Source of the DNA: Panaeolus papilionaceus
Lineage: Eukaryota > Basidiomycota > Agaricomycetes > Agaricales
Assembly: GCA_015501605.1 (NCBI GenBank)
Contig: JADNRZ010000013.1
Coordinates: forward strand, 1,240,001-1,304,000
Length of the DNA: 64,000 nucleotides
Reading direction: 5' to 3'
Numbering within the stretch: position 1 is the first letter of the stretch; each line of letters starts with the position of its first letter. The position numbers and the translations under genes were made by a program. This document shows, one piece after another, positions 49,901 through 58,582 of this stretch. Below the pieces are notes generated by a model. The model did not search any database, was not told the origin of the DNA, and saw nothing but the letters and a program-made list of their open reading frames with translations.

Positions 49901-50747
49901 TGGCTCCTCGAAGCGCATGTGGAATGGGAATTACACGTTTAACCCATGGAGTATGAGGGACTGTGGCGATTTCGATAGGAGGGAAGAACTCCTCTCGGAA
50001 ATGACCTCGCTCTGAGTCATCCCAAGCAAAACCTTGGTCATGAAGCGAGATAAAATGATCCAGAAGGTCAAGTTCTGCATCGTGCAGAAATGGATGGCGC
50101 TCTCGAACTGCGTCTCGACGTTCTGTTGTGTATCGGTCTGTAGGTTTGAATGGAGGTGGATTAGGAGTAAGGATGGGAAGAGCTTCGAGAGGGTCTCCAG
50201 TAATGTTTCGAATGATGCGGAATCGCTCAGGGAGCTCTGTGATGACAGGGCGAACCTTGCGTGCTACTGGTTTGTACTTCTTTTTGGAACCTAGAAAATT
50301 ATCAGTAGTATATGAAGTTGAAGGAATTTCAGGAACATAATTGTTCGAAATATTAATATCAGAAATAGAAGGAGATGGCATAGGTAAAAACGAGTCAGAA
50401 TCAGAATGAGGCAAAGAGGGATCAGTAAATAAATCAGGCTTTGAAGGGCTACTAGTTGATTCAGGAGTTGGGCGCAGAATTTGGGTAGAAAATGAATTAA
50501 ACGAGTCTGTAAATACTAGAGTGGGGAGTTCTATCTGAGAGTCACTACCATTGAAGTAAAACTCATCTGAAACTGCTTCATCGAATGAAGAAAATGTGGA
50601 GTATGAAAGTTTGTCCGTGGTGAGATCAAAATCAAGAGTCATATATGAAAATGTGGAAATATAGGAATCACAAAGTAGAGGATGAATTGTTACCTCATCC
50701 AAAAGGGGTATAGGCGCCGTTCTTGAACCATTCTCGAAACCCTTCAT
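46962..50747 (-). CDS. pol: Gypsy Pol polyprotein: RT, RNase H, integrase
   Basis: 1261 residues. Residues 1-170 are a low-complexity Ser/Pro-rich lead. RT spans about 285-490, with L-D-L-Y around D358 and Y-I-D-D at 420-423. RNase H spans about 583-705 (D589, E633, D659, D703). Integrase has an HHCC zinc finger at 864-902 (H-x-x-x-x-H, C-D-L-C), then the D-D-E triad D929 (Y-A-D-T), D987 (T-D-N-G) and E1021 (L-A-E-R). A GPY-like module follows near 1170 (Y-L-G-P-L). No chromodomain is seen at the C-terminus, which ends in an acidic stretch. The ATG at 50747 overlaps the stop of the preceding frame as ATGA, so Pol is in the -1 frame relative to it. Confidence 0.93.
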   Translation of the reverse strand: MKGFENGSRTAPIPLLDEVTIHPLLCDSYISTFSYMTLDFDLTTDKLSYSTFSSFDEAVSDEFYFNGSDSQIELPTLVFTDSFNSFSTQILRPTPESTSSPSKPDLFTDPSLPHSDSDSFLPMPSPSISDINISNNYVPEIPSTSYTTDNFLGSKKKYKPVARKVRPVITELPERFRIIRNITGDPLEALPILTPNPPPFKPTDRYTTERRDAVRERHPFLHDAELDLLDHFISLHDQGFAWDDSERGHFREEFFPPIEIATVPHTPWVKRVIPIPHALRGAITALVFRKMEAGVFERSNSAYRSQWFVVVKKDGTSLRIVQSLEPLNAVTIQHSGVPPFTEEIAEQFAGLSCGAILDLYVGYDEHALSPASRDLTTFQSPFGPLRVTKLPMGWTNSVPIFHDDVTHILQNEIPHATVPYIDDVPVKGPKFTQECNSVLDSNPGIRVCVWELFLTLNRIVQRMKYAGGTFSGSKSVFCSDTFSVLGHHCTPIGRLPDPTRTDKIVNWGCLYNLSDVRAFLGTIGVCRMFIQNFAHRAHHLNKLTRKDAPFEYGPDQVCAQDDLKRALLDSPALRPLDYSSTAPIILAVDTSQIAVGFILSQCSLTDPHRRYIARFGSLTLNDREARFSQPKLELYSLYRSLRALKVYLIGLRNLIIEVDAKYIKGMLSNPDMAPSASMNRWIVTILLFHFDLVHVPGTHHGPDGLSRRTAQPEDIEDTNDPDFDDWVDQMHGFMHMINVPAIAPAIQQPPVLAYIAEANEDHFNTPSRSPSPSPPSAVPSAHDYSIIPRSDQARKADERLIQVRTFHNNLQRPDNLSDADYTSFMRYCTEFFVSSNRLWRKDPKGEHRLVVPPHKRYFILAAAHNDVGHHGFFATNSLISIRYWWPLMAHDIAWYVKTCDLCQKRQHRQVLLPPTVSPPAPLFSKIYADTMHLPTSGGFKYIVQGRCSLSHWVEFNMLRRETAKTIGEWIMHSFVFRWGTLLEIVTDNGTPFVKALAYIEKRYHIKWIHISGYNSRANLAERPHFDVRQGLFKAADGDQSKWSSVAYSVFWADRVTTRRRMGCSPYFAVTGTHPLLPLDVVEASYLLPPPDSILSTTDLIARRAITLQKRRDQLSILHTKVFEARNRAARRFEEHHFRTIRDYNFHLGNLVLIRNTAIEKSLNRKMRARYLGPLIVISRNRGGAYILCEMDGSLLNRPTAAFRVIPYFARTSIPLPPLHELLDVSTNRLQELKNSTQEDPEDDNEELDDLDDTQNRHSQPD

Positions 50748-51940
50748 CCCCGAAAATCCTGACTAACAAGTGGGCGATGCCTTCCACGAGGATTGGTAGG
50801 TATAGTGACAGAGTTTGAAGAATTGGGGTCATGAATTGTGATGGTTTGAGACTTGTTACTGAAGTTGTTGACTATAGCGCGAGTGAGGATATCGAATGGG
50901 CGTCCAAGTAAAATGTCATAAGCAGGATTTCGGACTATGTGAACCTGGAGGAAAATGACTACTCCATTGAAATCGAATGGAACATTCCGTGATAGGCCTA
51001 GTGATGGATTAACTGAACCATTTGCCGACATGATGTTGATCTTTGATTTGTGATCATAGACAAGTCCAAGGTGATGACAGACATCCTCAGACATGGCGAC
51101 GATTTGGCAACCTGGATCGAGAATGCATTCAACTGGCCGAATTCCATTGATAGTAGGGCATAGGGTGCGAAGGGTACAGGCATCCTTCCCAACTTCAGTA
51201 GTGTCAGATTCATTGGAATCAATGGTGAGGGTAGGTTGAGCAGGATCCAGAATGTTGACAGTTATTGGTAATGGTGCAGATGCTTCGAACGAAGCATGGA
51301 GATAATGGTCAATGGTTTCATCAGGTTCCATCTGGTCCTGGATATCCTGAGAGAAAGTCTGCTCGGTAGGAATGTCCTTGGATTGAATGCGACGAGTGGT
51401 AGTGAGATCACGAATCTGAGCGCGAATTTCTGGCGATAAAGATAGCAATTCTTCGACGGTGATTGGGATAGTGGTTTCTAGCGCTCGAGTCTGGACTTTC
51501 GAAGCGATTTCCGGCTTGTGGATGGGTGGTAAAGTTCGATAGGCCGGATCAGCCTTTTTCGATGCAGGAATAGGCTTTGGAACAGCGGCGAAGTTTCTGT
51601 CTCTGGGTGGGGCATAAGCAGCGTCCTTAGCGTTTCGAAATGGGTGTTCTGGTGCTTCCTGACGAATTGGCTCGATAGTTTTATCAGCAGGGATTCTGGG
51701 TGGAGCGAAAGGGACTGAAGGGGTTGGAACACGATTTGGGCTATCTGAATCAGTGTCCTCAACGCCTTGATTCCTCTGGGCACGGGTACGAACAGCGAAA
51801 GCAGGTCGCTGTGATCGCAGAGCAGTAAGTTCTGCTTCCATGAGAATTAAACGATCCTCCATGGTGAAAGCGGAAGCACGAATCGGGACGACAGGAGAAT
51901 GTTGGGGCAAAGGAAGATAGGGAAACACCTCTTGAAGCAT
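50744..51940 (-). CDS. Gypsy protease-containing frame (between Gag and Pol)
   Basis: 398 residues. The first 200 or so are a charged, Pro-rich linker with an early coiled stretch. From about residue 240 comes a retropepsin-like domain: V-E-C-I-L-D-P-G-C-Q-I-V, where D-P-G replaces the usual D-T/S-G, and A-Y-D-I-L-L-G-R-P-F as the conserved G-R segment. It matures the polyprotein if active. The frame is the same as that of Gag, separated by one TGA and ten open codons. It ends in TGA overlapping the Pol ATG. Its own ATG at 51940 may be used, or it may be reached by stop readthrough from Gag. Confidence 0.85.
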   Translation of the reverse strand: MLQEVFPYLPLPQHSPVVPIRASAFTMEDRLILMEAELTALRSQRPAFAVRTRAQRNQGVEDTDSDSPNRVPTPSVPFAPPRIPADKTIEPIRQEAPEHPFRNAKDAAYAPPRDRNFAAVPKPIPASKKADPAYRTLPPIHKPEIASKVQTRALETTIPITVEELLSLSPEIRAQIRDLTTTRRIQSKDIPTEQTFSQDIQDQMEPDETIDHYLHASFEASAPLPITVNILDPAQPTLTIDSNESDTTEVGKDACTLRTLCPTINGIRPVECILDPGCQIVAMSEDVCHHLGLVYDHKSKINIMSANGSVNPSLGLSRNVPFDFNGVVIFLQVHIVRNPAYDILLGRPFDILTRAIVNNFSNKSQTITIHDPNSSNSVTIPTNPRGRHRPLVSQDFRG

Positions 51941-51970
51941 GGCTCCAGTGGCTGCGGTTTGGTTTGGGTT

Positions 51971-53002
51971 TCAGCGATGCCATTCATCAAATCGTTCACG
52001 AAGGGTAGCACCAGGAATCTCTTTGGGAATGTAATCACCAGAGGGAAGAACCAGTCGACCTTCGAGGTTCTTCATAACCCTTCCTTGTGCGATGTAGGTG
52101 TTGGCTACTGGGCACTCCCGAACAAAATGACCTGAGCCAGCGCAGAAACGGCAATTGTAGGGTGGTCCGGCGTTCGAAGATGTGTTAGTGGTGTTATTGT
52201 TCGAATTAGATTGGCTGGGACGAGAGGTTTGAATAGCTGAAACGATGGATTGAGTGAATCGAGCTAGTATATCATTAAGTTGCTCCGATTTGACATAACC
52301 AGGGTTCGAAGGAGATGAATTAGATGAATTTGGTGACATAGCAGTGTTGGGAATGACCGGAGGTGGGAGCCCGAATGGAATCTGTAAAATACCCGGAATA
52401 TTGGTGGATGGGACAGAGGAAGAGGGTAGAAACTGAAGTACCCATCGAGCGGCGTCGTAGAGCTCATCCATTGAATAGGGAATGCTGGGATGATGATTTG
52501 GAAGGTGAATTTGAAGGCGATTCGACATTTGAGCGCAGTGTGCATCGCTGAAAACCTGAGTATAGGCACGACACTGCTCAGTTTTACTAAGTATACCAGC
52601 AGTGACTAAATATGTGGAGACTGTGGTGAAGTGAAGGTGGAAGTCGGTGAGATCCTGAAGCATTCGAAGACCAAGGAGTTTACACTCTCCAATCAGTGTG
52701 TGGAGGTCAGGGAGTGTATATCGGAGGCTAGACTGGTTGTAAAGGTCAAGAAGTCGGGTCTTGAGATCGGTGAAGGTCTTTGTTGCATCGGAGTACTCAG
52801 GTAAAGCTTCCCAAGAGTCTGCTAGAGTCGAGTTGAGGTAGTGAATTGCCCAAGACTTTTTGTCAATCTCCTGCTGTACTGAGCAGCGAGTGAAGAGAGT
52901 CTCAAGGGCGGTAAAGTATCGGCGTATGTCGGTGGGGTGCTTGGTATCGAAAGTTGGTGCGCCACGTTCTCCACGTAGCGGCATGGAAGGTGTGGTTGCC
53001 AT
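51971..53002 (-). CDS. gag: Gypsy Gag with CCHC zinc knuckle
   Basis: From the first in-frame ATG (53002) the product is 343 residues. It holds a capsid-like region of the retrotransposon-gag type (about residues 20-200, with F-T-A-L-E-T-L-F and W-E-A-L-P-E-Y). Near residue 295 is a zinc knuckle, C-R-F-C-A-G-S-G-H-F-V-R-E-C, spacing CX2CX4HX4C. The frame stays open upstream to 53539 through the primer-binding site into the LTR, but without an ATG. I therefore chose 53002. It ends at TGA 51973-51971, ten codons before the ATG of the protease frame. Confidence 0.85.
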   Translation of the reverse strand: MATTPSMPLRGERGAPTFDTKHPTDIRRYFTALETLFTRCSVQQEIDKKSWAIHYLNSTLADSWEALPEYSDATKTFTDLKTRLLDLYNQSSLRYTLPDLHTLIGECKLLGLRMLQDLTDFHLHFTTVSTYLVTAGILSKTEQCRAYTQVFSDAHCAQMSNRLQIHLPNHHPSIPYSMDELYDAARWVLQFLPSSSVPSTNIPGILQIPFGLPPPVIPNTAMSPNSSNSSPSNPGYVKSEQLNDILARFTQSIVSAIQTSRPSQSNSNNNTTNTSSNAGPPYNCRFCAGSGHFVRECPVANTYIAQGRVMKNLEGRLVLPSGDYIPKEIPGATLRERFDEWHR

Positions 53003-53470
53003 AACCTGAATATGTGAAGGAAGCGATGCTTGAGCTAATGGAGGTGGTGATTGGAGTGGTTCAGGTGAACGAGGAATTAAAAGTGCTTCGAGGTCGATGC
53101 TGGTTGATGTTGAGAGAGGGTGGAAGTTGAGATATGATGATGGAAGGCCTGGTGGAGTATAGGATTGAGGACTTGAATGATTTGGTGATTCGTGAGCGGC
53201 TGAGAGAGGTCTAAACGGTGACCAGTTATTGAAATGGTCGCTGATGTTCTGTGGATCGGGTGGGAGGTCTGACTGTAGATAAAGCGGGGAGCTGGAATTT
53301 AAAGGAGAAAGGTTGTTGTGTGTAGCTTCGGCAGCTGGTATCGGTTCGAATGAATCGTCTGACTCGGTGTCAGTTTCGTGGTTGGATCGAGTTTCAAATG
53401 AGTGAATGTCAACCTCTCTACGTGAGGGTTGGCGGAGGGTTCGGAAACGAGTAGACGCAATAGTTTGAAA

Positions 53471-53489
53471 TCCCTCGCGGTGGGCTCCA
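53471..53489 (-). other. Primer-binding site of the Gypsy element
   Basis: Three bases after the 5' LTR (minus strand) the sequence reads TGGAGCCCACCGCGAGGGA. This begins TGG and would pair with the CCA end of a tRNA. The tRNA species was not identified. Confidence 0.7.
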
Positions 53490-53492
53490 ATT

Positions 53493-54196
53493 TGATGCGC
53501 GTGCAATCCGGCTAACGATGCAAATAAAGTAAATAACACAGAAAGCGAATTGCTGAAGGGGGCGCTCTGAGGTTGCGGGTCACGGACTTCGATGCAGAGG
53601 GCCTACTCGTTGACCTAGGTAGTTGTAGAAGTAGATAGTGGATTTGAAAATAGAAATGATTTGAATATCTTAATCTGAGTGAAGGAAAGGAAGCGAAAAT
53701 TGTCTGTCTTCAAAACTATCCTAAGTACATGGTTTATATCTTAGAAGTAACTAACTAAAAGGGAGCTCAGGTCGTCATAAGCTGGTCATAAACTACACAT
53801 AAGCTGGTCATAAACTACACATGAACTGGTCATACAACCAATTAACTGGTAATAAAACCCTAAAATATGAGGAGTGAAATGTAAAACTACAAAAGAATTG
53901 AATCGTAAAATGTAACTAGATGTTGAAAGGTATGGGATAAAAGCAAAATGTGGAGGGAAATGAAGAGGGGATTTATGAGTGTTTGAGAAGGGGATAAATG
54001 TCGTCCTACGGGTTTTACGAGCGCTAAGTGCATCGACTCCGCAAGTATGGGTGGGGAATGAATCGGTCACGAAATGGAGGTCACATGACTACGGTTGTGA
54101 AATGGTGGTCATGTGATAAAGAAGCGAGATGAACAATACTAATCAAATAATTACAACAATCCTATTCCAGGGTGTAGGGGCAATAGCTGCTCATCA
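53493..54196 (-). repeat. 5' LTR of the Gypsy element
   Basis: 704 bp, same sequence as 46064-46767 as far as read, with the putative TATAAA at 53733-53738 on the minus strand. It is the upstream LTR for the minus-strand genes and is followed inward by the primer-binding site. The LTR is separated from the fold-back element by only 51 bp of host block B. Confidence 0.95.
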
Positions 54197-54556
54197 ACGG
54201 GACTAGAAGGGATAAGTCAATACATCCCATCGGTTTTTTTGTTGATACAGGTAGGGAAGTTACAATGTAGCGACTTTGTTGATCCATGGACTAGCTACAA
54301 CATAATGACTGAGTGTGATCCATGGACCACCATGGATTTCCTACATTTTGGGTAACTACACTAAATAGTTATTTCATTAGATAGAATATAAGTGAATTAA
54401 TTATTACTAGTAGGTGGGCAGGTTGGGTAGGGTGGATTTCCGAGTGAGCGGCGGGTGAGCTGGAATGGGTGGATTGGTAGTTTTCCAAGGGAATGGGAGG
54501 GGGGTACCAGGTAGGTTGGGGTGGGTGGGTAGTAGTGGATTGGGGTGGATTGGGAG

Positions 54557-55420
54557 ATTTCCGCGGAAATGGGGGGAGGTTGGGGGGTGGTTTGGGGTGA
54601 GTTTATTGTAGTGGATTAGGTTGGAGTGGGCACATTGGGGTGGGTGGGTAGTAGTGGGATAGGGTGGATTGGTAGATTTCCGCGGAAATGGGGGGGGTGG
54701 TTTGGGTGAGTTTATTGTAGTGGATTAGGTTGGATTAGATGAATTTACAAGGGAATGGGCAGGTAGGGATGGGGGATTTTATATTTCCGCGGAAATGGTG
54801 ATCCAAAATTGCCCATTTCCGCGGAAATGGGCAAATTTAGGAATTTTTCAATGCATGGATTTTTGAATTTCCGCGGAAATGGGCAAATTTAGACATTTTA
54901 AATACATGGATTTTTGAATTTCCGCGGAAATGGGGGAATTTAGAGATTTTTAAATGCATGGATTTTTTGAATTTCCGCGGAAATGGGTGAATTTGGACAT
55001 TTTCAATACATGGATTTTGGATTTCCACGGAAATGGGGAATTTTGAAAATGGTGGATTCTTGAATTTCCGCGGAAACGGGTAAATTTGGAGATTTTCAAA
55101 TGCATGGATTTGTTAATTTCCGTGGAAATGGGTGAATTTGGAGGTTTTTAAATACATGGATTTTTGAATTTCCGCGGAAATGGGGAATTTGGAAATGGTG
55201 GATTCTTGAATTTCCGCGGAAATGGGTGAATTTGGAGATTTTCAAATGAGTGGATTTGTGAATTTCCGCGGAAATGGTGGACTTGTTAATTCGTGAGCAA
55301 AGGTTCCGCGGTATCGGAAATTCATTCCAATATTGAAATGAGTCAATTGTTGAACTTCCGCGGAAATGGTGGATTTTCTGTGGAATTGGGTGGATGCCAT
55401 TCATAGATTTCCGCAGAAGA
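54557..55420. repeat. Array of TTTCCGCGGAAA palindromes, left arm
   Basis: About ten exact copies of the 12-bp palindrome TTTCCGCGGAAA, plus several with one or two changes. Through 54810-55280 they are spaced about 45-55 bp, joined by ATGGG-AAATTTAG-GATTTT-AATGCATGGATTTTTG-like linkers. The outer part (54410-54760) is G-rich (GGGTGG, GTAGTGGATT repeats). No continuous coding frame is supported; the short frames here simply read the repeat. Confidence 0.9.
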
Positions 55421-56258
55421 GGTGGATATTAACAAACTATAACCCAAGGGTGTTGCAAACATTGTCAGCAAATAAGCAGAAGTAATTAACTCCTGCAGGT
55501 TGAGAAATAAGTTTCCAATTAAATTCTGACCCGGTACCATGTACCCGCAGGTAGTCTTTACAAAATGAATCCAAAATCATCCAAAACAAGCAACATTTGG
55601 CAGAGATACTAATATTTCAAGCATTTTCTGCTTGATTTTACACCGTTTCAGGCGCTCTTGGACCTTTTTTGAAGTCCGCAGGTACACCAGCTTTCATTCA
55701 TGACCCGGTACCATGTACCCGCAGGTATTCCGCCTGAAACAAGTCCCAAATCATTCAAAACAGCTGTCATTTAGCTAAGATATCCATGTTTTGAGGATAT
55801 TATGCTCAATTCTGCACCGTTTTGGGCGCTCCGGGGCTTGTTTTGAAGCCTGCGGGAACACCAGAATACAACCGGAAACATATCAGACCATTTACTTCAT
55901 CCACCCCCAGGTGGAAAAGCAATATTGATTGAGGAAAAGGCAGAAATCATCATACCTGCAGGCAACAAGGTGTATTAAAGTATGTTTTCCCGCGGGTAGC
56001 CCACATTTCATCAAACAACACCCTATCTAACTCTGGCATAAATTAGATGTAACTCCCTCAGTTCTGCATTATTTCGAGTGATATTGGGCTTGTTATGAGC
56101 GGATTATCTATGGCTACAATATGGTATGTATATTCAGGTGTTTAGAGAATGATAGCAGTTGATCTTTGCGATATCTCCTCTTTTACAGGTACCCCTCTCA
56201 GCCCTACATCATAGATAAGGATATTTCTGGCAATAGAGAGCATTCAAATAATGCTGAT

Positions 56259-56880
56259 ATAACAAATTGCTGTATCTAATTGAGATATGCAAGTATTGTC
56301 AACAAAGAAGGCCCTAGTGCACTCACAAGAGCTAATGGTTAGACAACTGGATGACAGAATATAGCGAAACCACAGTACATGTGACTCATTTATCAGGTTT
56401 ATATGGGTGATATATTGGACAATGATACAACAAGAGGGGAGGATGTTCTAGAAGCAACATTTGACAGTAATATGATCATATTTGAGACAAGATATGTTCT
56501 ACATGTTATGATTCTTAGTCTCCATGCAATATTCTCTTTCCCTTTTGTTGTTTTAACAGGTGGAAGAAGAGACTTATGCTTCTGTTTCAACTGCATCCTG
56601 TCTAACCATTGTCTCACCATTGTCTGGTGGGTGTTTTCTTTGGTACTTTTGTTGAAGAAAGTCTCAAGATATCATTAAGAATTGCTTCTGACTCTTGTTT
56701 CCTTCTTTCTTGGTCATTAATCCGACGTATCAGTCATATAAGCTACAAAAATGGATGTAATATGGTACATTGGAACCATATCCTGTAAAATAGTTGTCCA
56801 GTCCTTGTCTGTCAGGTGTATTCTGGAACTTTGTTGTGAACGAAACATGTAGAACACAATTCAAGTCTAAAATTTAGAAC
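56259..56880. other. Spacer of the fold-back element
   Basis: 622 bp unique to the centre between the arms. It has a 91-codon plus-strand frame (56403-56678) containing an intron-like TTTTGTTGTTTTAACAG, but no recognised product. This is the only part that could hold a remnant of a transposase or captured gene. Confidence 0.5.
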
Positions 56881-57718
56881 ATCAGCATTATTTGAATGCT
56901 CTCTATTGCCAGAAATATCCTTATCTATGATGTAGGGCTGAGAGGGGTACCTGTAAAAGAGGAGATATCGCAAAGATCAACTGCTATCATTCTCTAAACA
57001 CCTGAATATACATACCATATTGTAGCCATAGATAATCCGCTCATAACAAGCCCAATATCACTCGAAATAATGCAGAACTGAGGGAGTTACATCTAATTTA
57101 TGCCAGAGTTAGATAGGGTGTTGTTTGATGAAATGTGGGCTACCCGCGGGAAAACATACTTTAATACACCTTGTTGCCTGCAGGTATGATGATTTCTGCC
57201 TTTTCCTCAATCAATATTGCTTTTCCACCTGGGGGTGGATGAAGTAAATGGTCTGATATGTTTCCGGTTGTATTCTGGTGTTCCCGCAGGCTTCAAAACA
57301 AGCCCCGGAGCGCCCAAAACGGTGCAGAATTGAGCATAATATCCTCAAAACATGGATATCTTAGCTAAATGACAGCTGTTTTGAATGATTTGGGACTTGT
57401 TTCAGGCGGAATACCTGCGGGTACATGGTACCGGGTCATGAATGAAAGCTGGTGTACCTGCGGACTTCAAAAAAGGTCCAAGAGCGCCTGAAACGGTGTA
57501 AAATCAAGCAGAAAATGCTTGAAATATTAGTATCTCTGCCAAATGTTGCTTGTTTTGGATGATTTTGGATTCATTTTGTAAAGACTACCTGCGGGTACAT
57601 GGTACCGGGTCAGAATTTAATTGGAAACTTATTTCTCAACCTGCAGGAGTTAATTACTTCTGCTTATTTGCTGACAATGTTTGCAACACCCTTGGGTTAT
57701 AGTTTGTTAATATCCACC

Positions 57719-58582
57719 TCTTCTGCGGAAATCTATGAATGGCATCCACCCAATTCCACAGAAAATCCACCATTTCCGCGGAAGTTCAACAATTGACTCA
57801 TTTCAATATTGGAATGAATTTCCGATACCGCGGAACCTTTGCTCACGAATTAACAAGTCCACCATTTCCGCGGAAATTCACAAATCCACTCATTTGAAAA
57901 TCTCCAAATTCACCCATTTCCGCGGAAATTCAAGAATCCACCATTTCCAAATTCCCCATTTCCGCGGAAATTCAAAAATCCATGTATTTAAAAACCTCCA
58001 AATTCACCCATTTCCACGGAAATTAACAAATCCATGCATTTGAAAATCTCCAAATTTACCCGTTTCCGCGGAAATTCAAGAATCCACCATTTTCAAAATT
58101 CCCCATTTCCGTGGAAATCCAAAATCCATGTATTGAAAATGTCCAAATTCACCCATTTCCGCGGAAATTCAAAAAATCCATGCATTTAAAAATCTCTAAA
58201 TTCCCCCATTTCCGCGGAAATTCAAAAATCCATGTATTTAAAATGTCTAAATTTGCCCATTTCCGCGGAAATTCAAAAATCCATGCATTGAAAAATTCCT
58301 AAATTTGCCCATTTCCGCGGAAATGGGCAATTTTGGATCACCATTTCCGCGGAAATATAAAATCCCCCCATCCCTACCTGCCCATTCCCTTGTAAATTCA
58401 TCTAATCCAACCTAATCCACTACAATAAACTCACCCAAACCACCCCCCCCATTTCCGCGGAAATCTACCAATCCACCCTATCCCACTACTACCCACCCAC
58501 CCCAATGTGCCCACTCCAACCTAATCCACTACAATAAACTCACCCCAAACCACCCCCCAACCTCCCCCCATTTCCGCGGAAA
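57719..58582. repeat. Array of TTTCCGCGGAAA palindromes, right arm
   Basis: Mirror image of 54557-55420, with the same spacing and variants. Because the core is palindromic, each site reads identically in both arms while the linkers are reverse-complemented. Confidence 0.9.

Larger units (their letters stand above)
46064..54196 (-). mobile_element. Complete Ty3/Gypsy LTR retrotransposon, 8.1 kb
   Basis: Two 704-bp LTRs (46064-46767 and 53493-54196) begin TG and end CA and read as identical at a constant offset of 7429. Between them on the minus strand are Gag, a protease-containing frame and Pol in the order RT, RNase H, integrase, which places it in Ty3/Gypsy. A primer-binding site and a polypurine tract lie at the expected places. 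All frames are open and catalytic residues are present, so the copy is young and perhaps still able to move. Flanking bases (AACAG and ACGGG) do not form a clean 5-bp duplication. Confidence 0.95.

Noticed and set aside
54810..55420. CRISPR-like array (short palindromic repeat with spacers)
   Set aside because: The organism is eukaryotic, the linkers between palindromes are themselves similar, and the array lies within the arms of a fold-back element.
57735..58043. 102-codon frame with repeated F-P-R-K-x-x-N pattern, mirrored at 55096-55404
   Set aside because: It is the translation of the TTTCCGCGGAAA repeat array; the pattern comes from the DNA repeat.
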